Shown piece after piece: positions 35,701-43,799 of a stretch of DNA of 64,000 nucleotides. Position 1 is the first letter of the stretch. Every line of letters starts with the position of its first letter. A program made the position numbers and the translations under genes. The notes under the pieces were generated by a model. The model saw nothing but the letters and a program-made list of their open reading frames with translations, was not told the DNA's origin and did no database searches. The stretch is from Roseibium sp. MMSF_3544 (GTDB lineage Bacteria > Pseudomonadota > Alphaproteobacteria > Rhizobiales > Stappiaceae), in assembly GCF_030732845.1 (NCBI RefSeq), contig NZ_JASHKA010000008.1, forward strand, positions 124,001 through 188,000, written 5' to 3'.

Positions 35701-35904
35701 TTATCTTCCGAACGCCAAAAGGTTGTAACGAAGTGTTTCCGGAGCGCAGTATTTTTGTCTCTGGATCACAATGTATCCTTTTGCGTGGTCTGACCAGCCA
35801 TAAAAGACGGCAACGCCACCTGCGCGATTGTCCTTGCCTTGATCGTCGATCTGCTTGGCAGCCGGCGTGAGATCAAGAAGTGCGGCTAGAACGGGCGTCG
35901 GTGG
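35701..35904 (-). pseudogene. startless coding-like fragment (67 codons)
   Basis: An open stretch from after a TGA at 35905-35907 to a TAA at 35701-35703. It translates to a protein-like peptide including GGVAVFYGWSDHAKGYIVIQ and RYNLLAFGR at the end, but contains no ATG, GTG or TTG before its last third. It may be the 3' end of a decayed gene or simply chance. The rest of the 433-base gap (35633-36065) holds the GNAT terminator and nothing else I can name. Confidence 0.25.
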
Positions 35905-36011
35905 TCAGGCCTGATCCCGGAGCGTTGAGTCAATATTAGAGACTCGTTTGCTGTCAGCTGGTCACAGGAGTGTTGTCGAGCGGCGGGCGATGATTGATTT
36001 GCGAGACAAAG

Positions 36012-36041
36012 CGAAAAGCGGCGCAACCTAAGCTGCGCCGC
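36012..36041 (-). terminator. intrinsic terminator of the GNAT gene
   Basis: GCGGCGCA at 36018-36025 pairs with TGCGCCGC at 36034-36041. On the minus strand the stem is followed by TTTTCGCTTTG. It lies 25 bases after the GNAT stop. Confidence 0.75.
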
Positions 36042-36065
36042 CTTCGTTTGGCCAGGGGCTGGTCC

Positions 36066-36524
36066 CTAGAGAGCTTTCCAAAAGACGACTTTGTCGTCAC
36101 CTGCAGCCCAGAAGCTCCGAATTCGGGCCTCTTCGGTGTAACCGTACTTGCGATAAAACGCGCGGGTTTGAGCAAATTCATCCGTGCCGGACGTATCGGC
36201 GATCAACACCCGGTTGCCTCGGTCAGAGAGGAGCTTCTCCAACGCGGTGGCCAAAGCGCCGCCTGCGCCACCACCTTGCTTTTCGGGAAGCACTGCGATC
36301 GCGAGCATGTTCCATGTACCGTCGGTAAAGGTTTCGGGTGTCGCAAAACAAAAGCCAATGGCGTCTCCATCCTCTATGGCGGTCAGCCATACGCTCCCGT
36401 TTTCATCACCTGAAAGGAAGTCGCTCACCATTCCGGCAAGCAAATCGCTCGGAAAGAGGTGAGTTCCATCCAGTACCAATTTGAGGGCTGGAATGTCTTC
36501 TGACTTTGTGGGTCGTATTTTCAT
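36066..36524 (-). CDS. GNAT-family N-acetyltransferase
   Basis: A 152-residue acetyltransferase. The acetyl-CoA-binding segment is LAIAVLPEKQGGGAGGALATA (motif A, Q/R-x-x-G-x-G/A, split over about residues 73-93), and the C-terminal motif B contains TRAFYRKYGYTEEARIR. N-terminal MKIRPTKSEDIPALK is typical. The acceptor (amine of a small molecule or protein) is unknown. No strong ribosome site is visible before ATG 36524. It is monocistronic and closed by its own terminator. Confidence 0.82.
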   Translation of the reverse strand: MKIRPTKSEDIPALKLVLDGTHLFPSDLLAGMVSDFLSGDENGSVWLTAIEDGDAIGFCFATPETFTDGTWNMLAIAVLPEKQGGGAGGALATALEKLLSDRGNRVLIADTSGTDEFAQTRAFYRKYGYTEEARIRSFWAAGDDKVVFWKAL

Positions 36525-36944
36525 TGAAACTGTCTTTCAATCAGCCGCAACTGCGCTCTTTGGCTTGCAGAAACGGACTTCGGGCCTGTTGCCCATGTCT
36601 GATTTTCGATAAGGGTGAGGGTGTTCAGGCCACAAATTTACACTCGGCTGAAACGGCAAGCCGTCAGCCCGTTTTCAGAATCGGCCACCCCAATGCGTGG
36701 GGTTAGCGGTTGCCCGCAATCGTGAACATAAAATCTCCGTGGCTCGGCATGGGTGCCGAGCGTTCATGAGACGTATCCTAACGAGGCTTTGAACTCAATC
36801 CAATGGTCGAATTGGCTCAGCGATGATACGTCCACGGCCTGGGCCTCGATCCCGGTGAAAATACGGTTTTGCTTATCCCGCCAGTGCGCATCAATAAGAT
36901 AAGAGATCTATTTTTTTATGTGTAAATGACCCTATATTAGCCGC
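36525..36944. other. intergenic region, 420 bases
   Basis: Lies between the divergent GNAT and SufR-like genes. It contains a perfect 7-bp hairpin CTCGGCA/TGCCGAG at 36743-36760, a smaller hairpin around CACCCCA/TGGGGT near 36692-36706, and a startless coding-like stretch at 36764-36907. No -35/-10 pair was convincing. Confidence 0.4.
36764..36907 (-). pseudogene. startless coding-like fragment (47 codons)
   Basis: Open from after a TAG at 36908-36910 to TGA at 36764-36766. The peptide looks like real protein (DAHWRDKQNRIFTGIEAQAV and FDHWIEFKASLGYVS at the end), yet no usual start codon is in frame and no ribosome site is near. It may be a remnant of a truncated gene whose 5' part was lost where the SufR-like gene now begins. 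Confidence 0.25.
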
Positions 36945-37589
36945 ATGGCAGATCGAACCCGCAACCGCCTTTTGCATGCACTGAAAGCCACCGGTCCACA
37001 GACGGCTGCAGATCTGGCCAAGGGCCTGAATGTGACGCCCGTTGCCGTCAGGCAGCATCTCGACGGATTGCATCGGGACGGACTTGTCGGGTTCGCGGAC
37101 CAAAAAGGCTCTGTCGGGCGACCCAAACGGATCTGGGATCTGACGGACGACGGACACCAGCAGTTTCCGGACAGCCATTCCAATCTGGCTGTGAGCCTCT
37201 TGAGCGGCGTAAGCGACCTTTACGGCGAAGAGGGGCTGGAAAAGCTGATTGCACACCGAGAGGCGAAATCGCGTCAGACCTACCGGAACGCCATGGAGGA
37301 TGCCCCGGATCTTGGCGGCAGGGTGCAGGCGCTTGCCGAACTTCGCAGCCGTGAGGGTTACATGGCTGAAGTGATCGAAGAGGAAAACGGATTTCTCCTG
37401 GTCGAAAATCATTGTTCGATCTGCGCGGCTGCGACCGCCAATCAAGGGTTCTGCCGCTCTGAGCTCAATCTGTTCCAGGAAGTGCTTGGGCCGGGCGTAA
37501 ACGTCAGCCGAATCGAGCATCTGCTGTCGGGTGATCGCCGCTGCATGTACAGAATTGCGCCACACGATAAGTCAAGGGATCCTCTTTAG
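36945..37589 (+). CDS. SufR/DeoR-like winged-helix regulator with Cys cluster
   Basis: A 214-residue regulator. The N-terminal HTH reads LLHALKATGPQTAADLAKGL and TPVAVRQHLDGLHRDGLV with a wing SVGRPKRIWDLT; the C-terminal domain carries four cysteines as HCSIC, QGFC and RRCMYRI, the arrangement used by SufR-type proteins to hold an Fe-S cluster. By analogy it may sense iron-sulfur or redox state. It is 30 bases upstream of an ABC exporter on the same strand and probably controls it. The ribosome site before ATG 36945 is weak. Confidence 0.75.
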   Translation: MADRTRNRLLHALKATGPQTAADLAKGLNVTPVAVRQHLDGLHRDGLVGFADQKGSVGRPKRIWDLTDDGHQQFPDSHSNLAVSLLSGVSDLYGEEGLEKLIAHREAKSRQTYRNAMEDAPDLGGRVQALAELRSREGYMAEVIEEENGFLLVENHCSICAAATANQGFCRSELNLFQEVLGPGVNVSRIEHLLSGDRRCMYRIAPHDKSRDPL

Positions 37590-37619
37590 GGTACGGACAC
37601 AGTTTCAGGAGTTGAAGGC

Positions 37620-39503
37620 GTGGCATTCGCCAGACCGCTCTTTGCGGGATTGATCGATCGGTACTTTCGTCCGTTTGAAACGCACTTGAAGCCGCTTGAC
37701 CTGCCGGTTGAACCGCTGCCGGACCAGGGGCCGCTGCGGCTGGTGTGGCATTTTGCCAAGATGTTCCGCTGGCAGCTCGTCATCGTGTCCGTGCTGGCGA
37801 TGATTTCCTCCGCCCTTGGATTGGCCGGCATCTGGGCAATTGCCTTTGTTGTCGACGGGGTCACGACGTCGGGAGCCTCGGCGTTTTTGTCAGATCATGG
37901 CTGGATGCTGGTCGGGTTTTTCGTGCTCTTTGTGCTTCTTGACCCACTGGCTTTCCTCCTGCGGCAAACCTTTGCCTTTCAGACCGTTCGTATCCTGCTT
38001 CCAGCGGCAATGCGATGGCAGGCGCACAAGGCCGTGGAAGCCCAGGATCTGGCGTTCTTCGAGGACACGTTCGCCGGCCAGGTCGCGTCCCGGATTGCTC
38101 AGGTCACCATGTCGGTGCATCGGCAGATGATGCTGGCGATTGAAAGAATTCCGTATCTCATCATTCAGTTTGGCGGCTCGTTTATTTTGTTGCTGGCGCT
38201 GTCCTGGCCTTTGGCGCTGCCGGTATTCGTCTGGATCGTCGCCAATTCGCTCGTCGCCTGGCTGGCGATCCCCGCTTATATGCAACGGTCTGCCAAAGTT
38301 GCCGCAGCCAACTCCCGCGCCACGGGTGCAATGACCGATGTCTATTCCAACATAGCCATGGTCAAGCTGTTTGCCGCCGAGGATTCTGAGGCCGGTGCTA
38401 TCCGGAAAGTCATTGGCGAAACGATTGACACCCGGCATAGCGAGAACCGGTCCTACATCCTGACCGACAGCGGCGTTTATTTCCTCAACGTTCTCATGAT
38501 GCTCGCGGTTGTCGTGATCGGCTTCTGGGGCATGATCGGCGGATGGGTGACGATCGGTGATTTTGTTGCGGGCCTGACAGTCACCCGGAGCCTGGCTGCG
38601 GCGTCTTCCAGCTTCATTGGCGTCGGGCAATCCATCACCAGCACGCTCGGGACCATCAAGGATGCCATGCCGATCATGACCAGCCGGCCCGAGATCACGG
38701 ATGACCCGGAGGCATCGGAACTGGATGTTACCAGCGGCCGGATAGACTTTGAAAATGTCTCATTTACCTATCAGAAAGACCGCAAACCGGTTCTTGAGAC
38801 CTTCAATCTCACCATCGAACCGGGCGAACGTGTTGGTCTTGTGGGTCTGTCCGGAGCCGGCAAGTCGACGGTGATTTCACTGCTCATGCGCCTGCGTGAC
38901 GTTTCCGCTGGCAGAATCAGGATTGACGGCCAGGACATTCGTGAGGTGACGCAGGCGTCGCTGCGCAACCAGATCGGTGTCGTCACGCAGGACATTTCTC
39001 TTCTCAACCGCTCCATTCGCGACAACATCCGCTATGGAAAGCCGCAGGCAGGAGAGGATGAGATCCTCGCCGCTGCGAAAGCCGCGGAAGCTCTCGACTT
39101 TATTCTGGAACAAAAGGACAGCAAGGGCCGTGAAGGTCTTGACGCCCATGTCGGCGACCGAGGCGTCAAGCTTTCCGGAGGGCAGCGCCAGCGCATCACG
39201 ATTGCCAGGGTGCTCCTGAAAAATGCGCCTATTCTGATCCTTGACGAGGCGACCTCTGCTCTCGACAGCGAGGCCGAGCTTGCCATTCAGCAAAATCTCG
39301 CACGCATCATGGAGGGCAGGACAACTCTTGCTGTTGCCCACCGACTGTCCACGATCGCGGCGATGGACCGTTTAGTCGTGATGGACAAAGGCCGCATCAT
39401 CGAGCAAGGCACGCACCGGGATCTGCTTGCAAATGGCGGTCTCTACGCCATGCTGTGGGAGCGTCAATCCGGCGGGTTTCTGGCACTCAGTGCAGCGGAA
39501 TAA
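37620..39503 (+). CDS. ABC exporter, fused permease-ATPase
   Basis: A 627-residue half-transporter. Residues about 50-345 hold six membrane helices of the ABC type I exporter fold; the C-terminal ATPase has Walker A LVGLSGAGKSTVI, Q-loop VVTQDISLLN, signature KLSGGQRQR, Walker B ILILDEATSALD and the switch AHRLSTIA. It most resembles MsbA/MdlB-like lipid or multidrug exporters and would work as a homodimer. Start is GTG 37620 with AGGAG nine bases upstream. It probably forms an operon with the SufR-like regulator. Confidence 0.88.
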   Translation: MAFARPLFAGLIDRYFRPFETHLKPLDLPVEPLPDQGPLRLVWHFAKMFRWQLVIVSVLAMISSALGLAGIWAIAFVVDGVTTSGASAFLSDHGWMLVGFFVLFVLLDPLAFLLRQTFAFQTVRILLPAAMRWQAHKAVEAQDLAFFEDTFAGQVASRIAQVTMSVHRQMMLAIERIPYLIIQFGGSFILLLALSWPLALPVFVWIVANSLVAWLAIPAYMQRSAKVAAANSRATGAMTDVYSNIAMVKLFAAEDSEAGAIRKVIGETIDTRHSENRSYILTDSGVYFLNVLMMLAVVVIGFWGMIGGWVTIGDFVAGLTVTRSLAAASSSFIGVGQSITSTLGTIKDAMPIMTSRPEITDDPEASELDVTSGRIDFENVSFTYQKDRKPVLETFNLTIEPGERVGLVGLSGAGKSTVISLLMRLRDVSAGRIRIDGQDIREVTQASLRNQIGVVTQDISLLNRSIRDNIRYGKPQAGEDEILAAAKAAEALDFILEQKDSKGREGLDAHVGDRGVKLSGGQRQRITIARVLLKNAPILILDEATSALDSEAELAIQQNLARIMEGRTTLAVAHRLSTIAAMDRLVVMDKGRIIEQGTHRDLLANGGLYAMLWERQSGGFLALSAAE

Positions 39504-39512
39504 CCCTATTCG

Positions 39513-40607
39513 TCATCGCCGTCGAAGGATCACGCGCGTGTGCCATTGTTCGCAGGCGTAAATGGACGTCTTTTCCCGGTAGAGTGCATCAAGGCGCCTG
39601 AAGAACTCGTCTTCCAGCCATTGCGCATCCTTTCCGGCACTCGCGCCTGGTTCAAATAGATGGGCGCGCAGGGACGTTGCAGCGAAAGCCTTGGTATAGC
39701 CAGTGTATCGGCGGGCATAGTCCACCGGATCGCTCAGATAGGCGGAAAAGAGGTCGCCGCCGTCATCGAGGGGAATGACGGCAATGGTGTCGATTTCGAA
39801 TGCTTCGTCCAGATCCGCGTGTTTTTCAAACGGCTTGCGGGCTTCTGCCTCCGTCATGAACCACAATCCGAAAACAAAATGATCGGCCGCATCACGGTCC
39901 AGCAGCCCGTCTTCCACCATGGACGCCGTGACCGCCTGCAAGGCACGGTAAATTCCACGCCCGGAGGCGGCGGTCTGGTTGATTTCACCTTCTTCGGGCA
40001 CAGCGCCCAGTGACGAAACATATAAGTAACCGCCGGGCTGCAATTCCTCTGCCCGCAGACGCAGGAAAAGCGTCCAGTCGTCTTCTGCCCTCTGCCACAT
40101 CTGCTGGCGTGCATCTCCCGTCAGGTCGGCAAACCAGATCGTCTCGGGTGCATGGAACCGGACGGAAGTCCGCAGCCAGTGGCCGGCGAAAAAGCAGGTC
40201 GCAAGCGAAACCGATGCATCTGGCACCATCCGTTCGTAAAAAGACCCGACTGCGGTCTGGACCAAAGGCGCGTTTGGACCCGCTGCGTAGCCGGTCTCGC
40301 CGAAAACCAAACCCGTCAACCCGTTCCAGTCGTTGCCGGGAAGGTCTGCGTGGCAAACCGACAATGCTCGCGACGGGTTCGATTTCTGCCATGTCGCCAG
40401 CGCCGGTCGGACCGTCTCGATCGCGCTTTGCCCGGGACCGCATCCATAATCGGTGAAATTCAAGAGGCCAGGGAGTGACGAAATGCGTGCGGCAAGCTCG
40501 GAGATGACATCCGAGTTTCGCAAAGCATGCTGTTTTTGCGCGAGGGAGTTTGCATCGTAGTCGACCATTCCCTCGGTCGAACGACCGTCCGTGTCCGATT
40601 CTGGCAT
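39513..40607 (-). CDS. SABATH-family carboxyl methyltransferase-like protein
   Basis: A 364-residue SAM-dependent methyltransferase with the signature of the SABATH family, best known from plants where it methylates salicylate, jasmonate, indole-acetate or xanthine alkaloids. Visible marks in order: MVDYDANSLAQKQHAL (Y-x-x-N-S-x-x-Q), SAM site FTDYGCGPGQSA, HADLPGNDWNGL (the D-L-P-x-N-D-F-N block), VGSFYERMVPDASVSL, and ATCFFAGHWL at the place of the SSYSLHWLS block. The acceptor is probably a small carboxylic acid. ATG 40607 follows GGGGGGC. Divergent from an XRE regulator. Confidence 0.75.
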   Translation of the reverse strand: MPESDTDGRSTEGMVDYDANSLAQKQHALRNSDVISELAARISSLPGLLNFTDYGCGPGQSAIETVRPALATWQKSNPSRALSVCHADLPGNDWNGLTGLVFGETGYAAGPNAPLVQTAVGSFYERMVPDASVSLATCFFAGHWLRTSVRFHAPETIWFADLTGDARQQMWQRAEDDWTLFLRLRAEELQPGGYLYVSSLGAVPEEGEINQTAASGRGIYRALQAVTASMVEDGLLDRDAADHFVFGLWFMTEAEARKPFEKHADLDEAFEIDTIAVIPLDDGGDLFSAYLSDPVDYARRYTGYTKAFAATSLRAHLFEPGASAGKDAQWLEDEFFRRLDALYREKTSIYACEQWHTRVILRRR

Positions 40608-40932
40608 GTTGCCCCCCAACTTGATTTCGTCATTGATGCTATACGTTCATTGCAGAATTGCGCATTTTCGTGTCGTGTTGAAGGCCTCAGGTGAAACCTG
40701 CATGCATGAGCGCCGGGGCAGCCCAATCCCATCCGTCAGGTATGCTCGGCCAGGCATGCGTCGTAGGGGCGAGCAAGCGATTGGAAAGGGGTGCCGGATG
40801 GCCGGCAGCATAACCAGCAAAACGCTGCCGCTGCGTTCCCCGTACTGCTGAAATACGAACCTATAGCGTCGATGTGTTGACTGTTGTCAGCGGTCTGTTG
40901 ATTTTCAGAAATAGAGCTGACAATACTCCCGC
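40608..40932. other. intergenic region between the SABATH-like and XRE genes
   Basis: A 325-base divergent gap. It should carry both promoters; TTGACT at 40877-40882 is a fair -35 for the XRE gene. An 8-bp inverted repeat is listed separately. No gene was found in the remainder. Confidence 0.45.
40884..40923. promoter_or_regulatory. inverted repeat, possible XRE operator
   Basis: TTGTCAGC at 40884-40891 and GCTGACAA at 40916-40923 are perfect 8-bp inverted half-sites, 32 bases centre to centre (about three helical turns). They overlap the presumed XRE promoter, ten bases before ATG 40933, as expected for autoregulation. Confidence 0.5.
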
Positions 40933-41778
40933 ATGGATAAGCGAGAACGCGCAGAACTCTTTCGGGAACGTCTTTCCGACGCCATTCGCAGCCGGGACAT
41001 GAACCGCAGCGATCTGGCACGGGGCGCAAAGCTCGATCGCTCAACCGTCTCCCAGCTCCTGTCCGAAGACGCTCCGCGCCTGCCCAACGGACAGGCGCTG
41101 GCATCGATTTCAACAGCGCTGGGTGTTTCCGCGGACTGGCTCCTCGGTCTGTCGACCCACAGGGGGGCCGCAGCCGAAATCCTCGATCAGGCCGTCCAGA
41201 TCGCGGAAACAGAACGGCATCCGGTCGATGAACACCTCCTTGCCTGGTTCCGGGACGCTGTCGGTGCGAAAATCCGCCATGTTCCGGCCAACCTGCCTGA
41301 TGTTCTGAAGACCGAAGCCGTTCTTGCCTATGAATATGCTGGCGAGACCTTGCGCACGGCAGGCCAGGCGATCACCGGTACAAGGGACCAGCGTGCCCTC
41401 TTGCACCGGGCGGAATCGGACATGGAAATCGCGCTCTCCCGTGAGGCGCTGGAGGGGTTCGCCAGGGGTGAGGGGCTATGGGCGGGGCTGTCAGGCGATC
41501 AGCGACGCGAACAGCTTAACGTGATGGGGCAAAGCCTGTCGGATCTCTACCCCTCTTTGCGGCTGCATCTGTTTGGCGCAACGGACAGGTATTCTTCGCC
41601 CTTCACGGTTTTCGGCCAGAAATGGGCAGCGCTTTATCTCGGACAAAGATATCTGGCGTTCTCAAACACACGCCACGTCCAGTTGTTCGCGTGGCATTTC
41701 GATGATCTGGTTCGGCATGCGGTTGTGCGCTCGCATGAGGCAGGTGAGTTTGTATCGGGCCTGGCGGCAAATATCTGA
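40933..41778 (+). CDS. XRE-family regulator with large C-terminal domain
   Basis: A 281-residue protein with an N-terminal helix-turn-helix of the lambda Cro/XRE type (residues about 10-72: MNRSDLARGAKLDRSTVSQL, ending in SADWLLGLS). The remaining 200 residues are a soluble domain with FGQKWAALYLGQRYLAFSNT and HFDDLVRHAVVRSHEAGEFV near the end, which recurs in HTH proteins of proteobacteria but whose ligand is unknown. Divergent from the SABATH-like gene; an inverted repeat lies over its promoter. Confidence 0.78.
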   Translation: MDKRERAELFRERLSDAIRSRDMNRSDLARGAKLDRSTVSQLLSEDAPRLPNGQALASISTALGVSADWLLGLSTHRGAAAEILDQAVQIAETERHPVDEHLLAWFRDAVGAKIRHVPANLPDVLKTEAVLAYEYAGETLRTAGQAITGTRDQRALLHRAESDMEIALSREALEGFARGEGLWAGLSGDQRREQLNVMGQSLSDLYPSLRLHLFGATDRYSSPFTVFGQKWAALYLGQRYLAFSNTRHVQLFAWHFDDLVRHAVVRSHEAGEFVSGLAANI

Positions 41779-41808
41779 CCCGGATACCGCGTAGAACAAG
41801 GGCTTCCG

Positions 41809-42162
41809 TTATTCGATCGGAAGCCCGTGCATCTTCAAAAACGACAGTTTGTCCCAATACCCTCGCTGGAAAGCGATTTTTCCGTCTTTGACGGTGAAAA
41901 AACCGCAGCCTCGAAGGCCTGTGGGGTCTCGCCATTCCAGGATCGCGACGTCATCCGCCTCATGAATGAACTCCACAAGGCAGGTCATGTCGGCAGTTGC
42001 GAACTCCTGTTGGAACATTGTCCTGATCGCGTCGCGCCCTTCGACCGGGTCTTGCGTGACCTGGTGGTTCACGGCGTTCTCGGCATAGAGCGCTGCCAAC
42101 GCATCCGAATCGCCGGCGTTGAAGCACTTTACCCACTCTTCCACGACTGCCTTGGGTGTCAT
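41809..42162 (-). CDS. SnoaL-like/NTF2-fold protein
   Basis: A 117-residue alpha+beta-barrel protein of the SnoaL/NTF2 superfamily. The start MTPKAVVEEWVKCFNAGDSD and LAALYAENAVNHQV, then GRDAIRTMFQQEF and the late GKIAFQRGYWDKLSFLK are typical. Members act as isomerases, cyclases or small-molecule binding proteins; the activity here is unknown. ATG 42162 with GAGAGAG upstream is preferred to the longer frame at 42201. The 3' end is convergent with the XRE gene. Confidence 0.72.
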   Translation of the reverse strand: MTPKAVVEEWVKCFNAGDSDALAALYAENAVNHQVTQDPVEGRDAIRTMFQQEFATADMTCLVEFIHEADDVAILEWRDPTGLRGCGFFTVKDGKIAFQRGYWDKLSFLKMHGLPIE

Positions 42163-42380
42163 TCTCTCTCGCTTTGGATTGGTGACTTGGTGACGCCGCA
42201 CCTGAACGATCCAGCTTTATTGTATTCTCAACTGGGGCTTACCGGAATGGAAACATTCCTTTCATGGGAGCTTGATCAGATGGCGTCGCCGGGTCGGAAT
42301 CCGGGCCGGTTTCAATGGCAGCCCGCTTTCAGGAAAGGCGCGTGCATGAAACAAAACGTACATCCATGAGACGATTTTTC

Positions 42381-42413
42381 TTGACAATTGATTACTTTTG
42401 ATTACATATGTAA
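42381..42413 (+). promoter_or_regulatory. promoter and palindrome before the RHH-type gene
   Basis: A consensus -35 TTGACA at 42381-42386 stands 16 bases before TACATA at 42403-42408. A perfect 12-bp palindrome TTACATATGTAA (42402-42413) covers the -10 box, and ATATGT-AA-ACATAT continues it to 42419. A site of this kind suggests repression by a dimeric DNA-binding protein. Confidence 0.55.
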
Positions 42414-42449
42414 ACATATCGATACAAACGAAAACGATTGGTGAGGCAA

Positions 42450-42956
42450 ATGCCGAAAAGCATCCCGATCAGCGTAAGGCTCAGTGACGACGACGTTGCA
42501 TTTTTGGCGGGGTACGAGGTTCAGGGCGCCCGAACCCCAAGCGACAAGATGCGGGAAATCCTCAAGGCAGCGCGCGAGCGCGAGGAGGGGGTCCAGGATG
42601 TTGCCGCCTGCGAGGATTTATTGCAGACCATGGTGCGTCCGGCCGAAAAGGGCTTGCGACAATTGCAGAGGGAAAGCGGGATCAGATCCGACTTTGTCAT
42701 GAAACTGTATGAACGCTTGCCCGAAATGGTCGCCGAACTGATCGCGTCCGCACCGGGGGCGGATGGCGACAAGCAGGATCTGGTCCGGTTTGAGGCAGCA
42801 TTGTCCGCGGAATTGTTTTCGTTGATCGAAGAGATTTTCGACCTGGGCCTGACCACGCCGAGCCGAACTTATGACCCGGGGCTGATGGACAAGAAAATGG
42901 AGCCGATCCTGGAAGTTGCCCGTCTTCTGGATCAGCGGCGTCAGGCAAAGAGTTGA
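42450..42956 (+). CDS. putative ribbon-helix-helix-like protein, unknown function
   Basis: A 168-residue protein. The first 40 residues look like a ribbon-helix-helix start: a strand SIPISVRLSDDDVAFLAGYE then helix TPSDKMREILKAARERE, as in CopG/Arc-type DNA-binding proteins. The rest is helical with LYERLPEMVAELIASAP and LFSLIEEIFDL. It may be a regulator of the pspA-yqiJ-yqiK operon, which starts 157 bases downstream on the same strand, and of itself through the palindrome at 42402-42413. ATG 42450 has GTGAGG upstream. No family name can be given with certainty. Confidence 0.55.
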   Translation: MPKSIPISVRLSDDDVAFLAGYEVQGARTPSDKMREILKAAREREEGVQDVAACEDLLQTMVRPAEKGLRQLQRESGIRSDFVMKLYERLPEMVAELIASAPGADGDKQDLVRFEAALSAELFSLIEEIFDLGLTTPSRTYDPGLMDKKMEPILEVARLLDQRRQAKS

Positions 42957-43113
42957 AATATGAAAAGTCGTGCAACCTTGCGCTTGACACAGCCGGCGTT
43001 CGGGGAGCGTGTGGTGTTCGTATTTTTGAATGTGCCGCGACCGGTGGCGGTCGCCCATAGGCAGCTGATTTCAATTTGTTGAATTTCTTAGAACGAAATG
43101 GAAAGGAAGGAAA

Positions 43114-43797
43114 ATGGCAGAAGGTCTCGTTGCACGCGTCAAGCGTCTTGTCTCCGGCGGGGTGAACCAGCTGGTGGATTCCATCGAAAACACTTCCCCC
43201 GAAACCGTCATGGCGGAAGCAATCCGTGAAGTCGACCGGGCCATTGACCAGGTACGTGATGAATTGGCCGGCGTGCTGGCGAACAAGCATCTGGCAAATA
43301 CGCGCCTTGGTGAGACGACGTCCCGCCACGAAGAGCTGCAGGGTCAGATCGCCCTGGCCGTGAAGGAAGGCCGTGACGATCTCGCAGAAGCCGCGATCGC
43401 ACGCCAGCTTGATCTTGAAGTGCAGATCCCTGTTTTGGAGACCGCAGTTGCGGATGCCAGCCGGGAAGAGAAGGAACTGGAAGGCTACATCAGTGCACTC
43501 CAGGCCCGGAAGCGCGAGATGGAAGCTGAGCTCGATAACTTCCGCCGGGCACAGCAGCAAAGCGCGACGGACAGCGCCGCCTCCGGCGCTGCTGCCCAGT
43601 CCGACAGCGTCGAAGGTAAGACCCGCAAAGCGGAAGAAGCCTTTGACCGGGTCATGAAGGGTGCGACCGGTTTGCCGGGAGGGATCTCCACCGACAAGGC
43701 CGACGCAACCAAACTGGCCGAACTGGACGATCTGGCGCGGAAAAACAGGGTGTCTGAACGTCTTGCTGCATTGAAGGCGTCGGCGAAAGACGCTTGA
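43114..43797 (+). CDS. pspA: PspA/IM30-family membrane-stress protein
   Basis: A 227-residue, almost wholly helical coiled-coil protein of the ESCRT-III-related PspA/Vipp1 family that coats and stabilises the inner membrane. It starts LVARVKRLVSGGVNQLVDSI (amphipathic helix 1), continues ETVMAEAIREVDRAIDQVRD and a long hairpin with LAEAAIARQLDLEVQIPVLE; an Ala/Ser-rich linker (AASGAAAQSDS) precedes a last short helix LDDLARKNRVSERLAALK. AAGGAAGG lies before the ATG. It heads an operon with yqiJ and yqiK; no PspF or PspBC is present, so this is the flotillin-linked variant. Confidence 0.85.
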   Translation: MAEGLVARVKRLVSGGVNQLVDSIENTSPETVMAEAIREVDRAIDQVRDELAGVLANKHLANTRLGETTSRHEELQGQIALAVKEGRDDLAEAAIARQLDLEVQIPVLETAVADASREEKELEGYISALQARKREMEAELDNFRRAQQQSATDSAASGAAAQSDSVEGKTRKAEEAFDRVMKGATGLPGGISTDKADATKLAELDDLARKNRVSERLAALKASAKDA

Positions 43798-43799
43798 AC

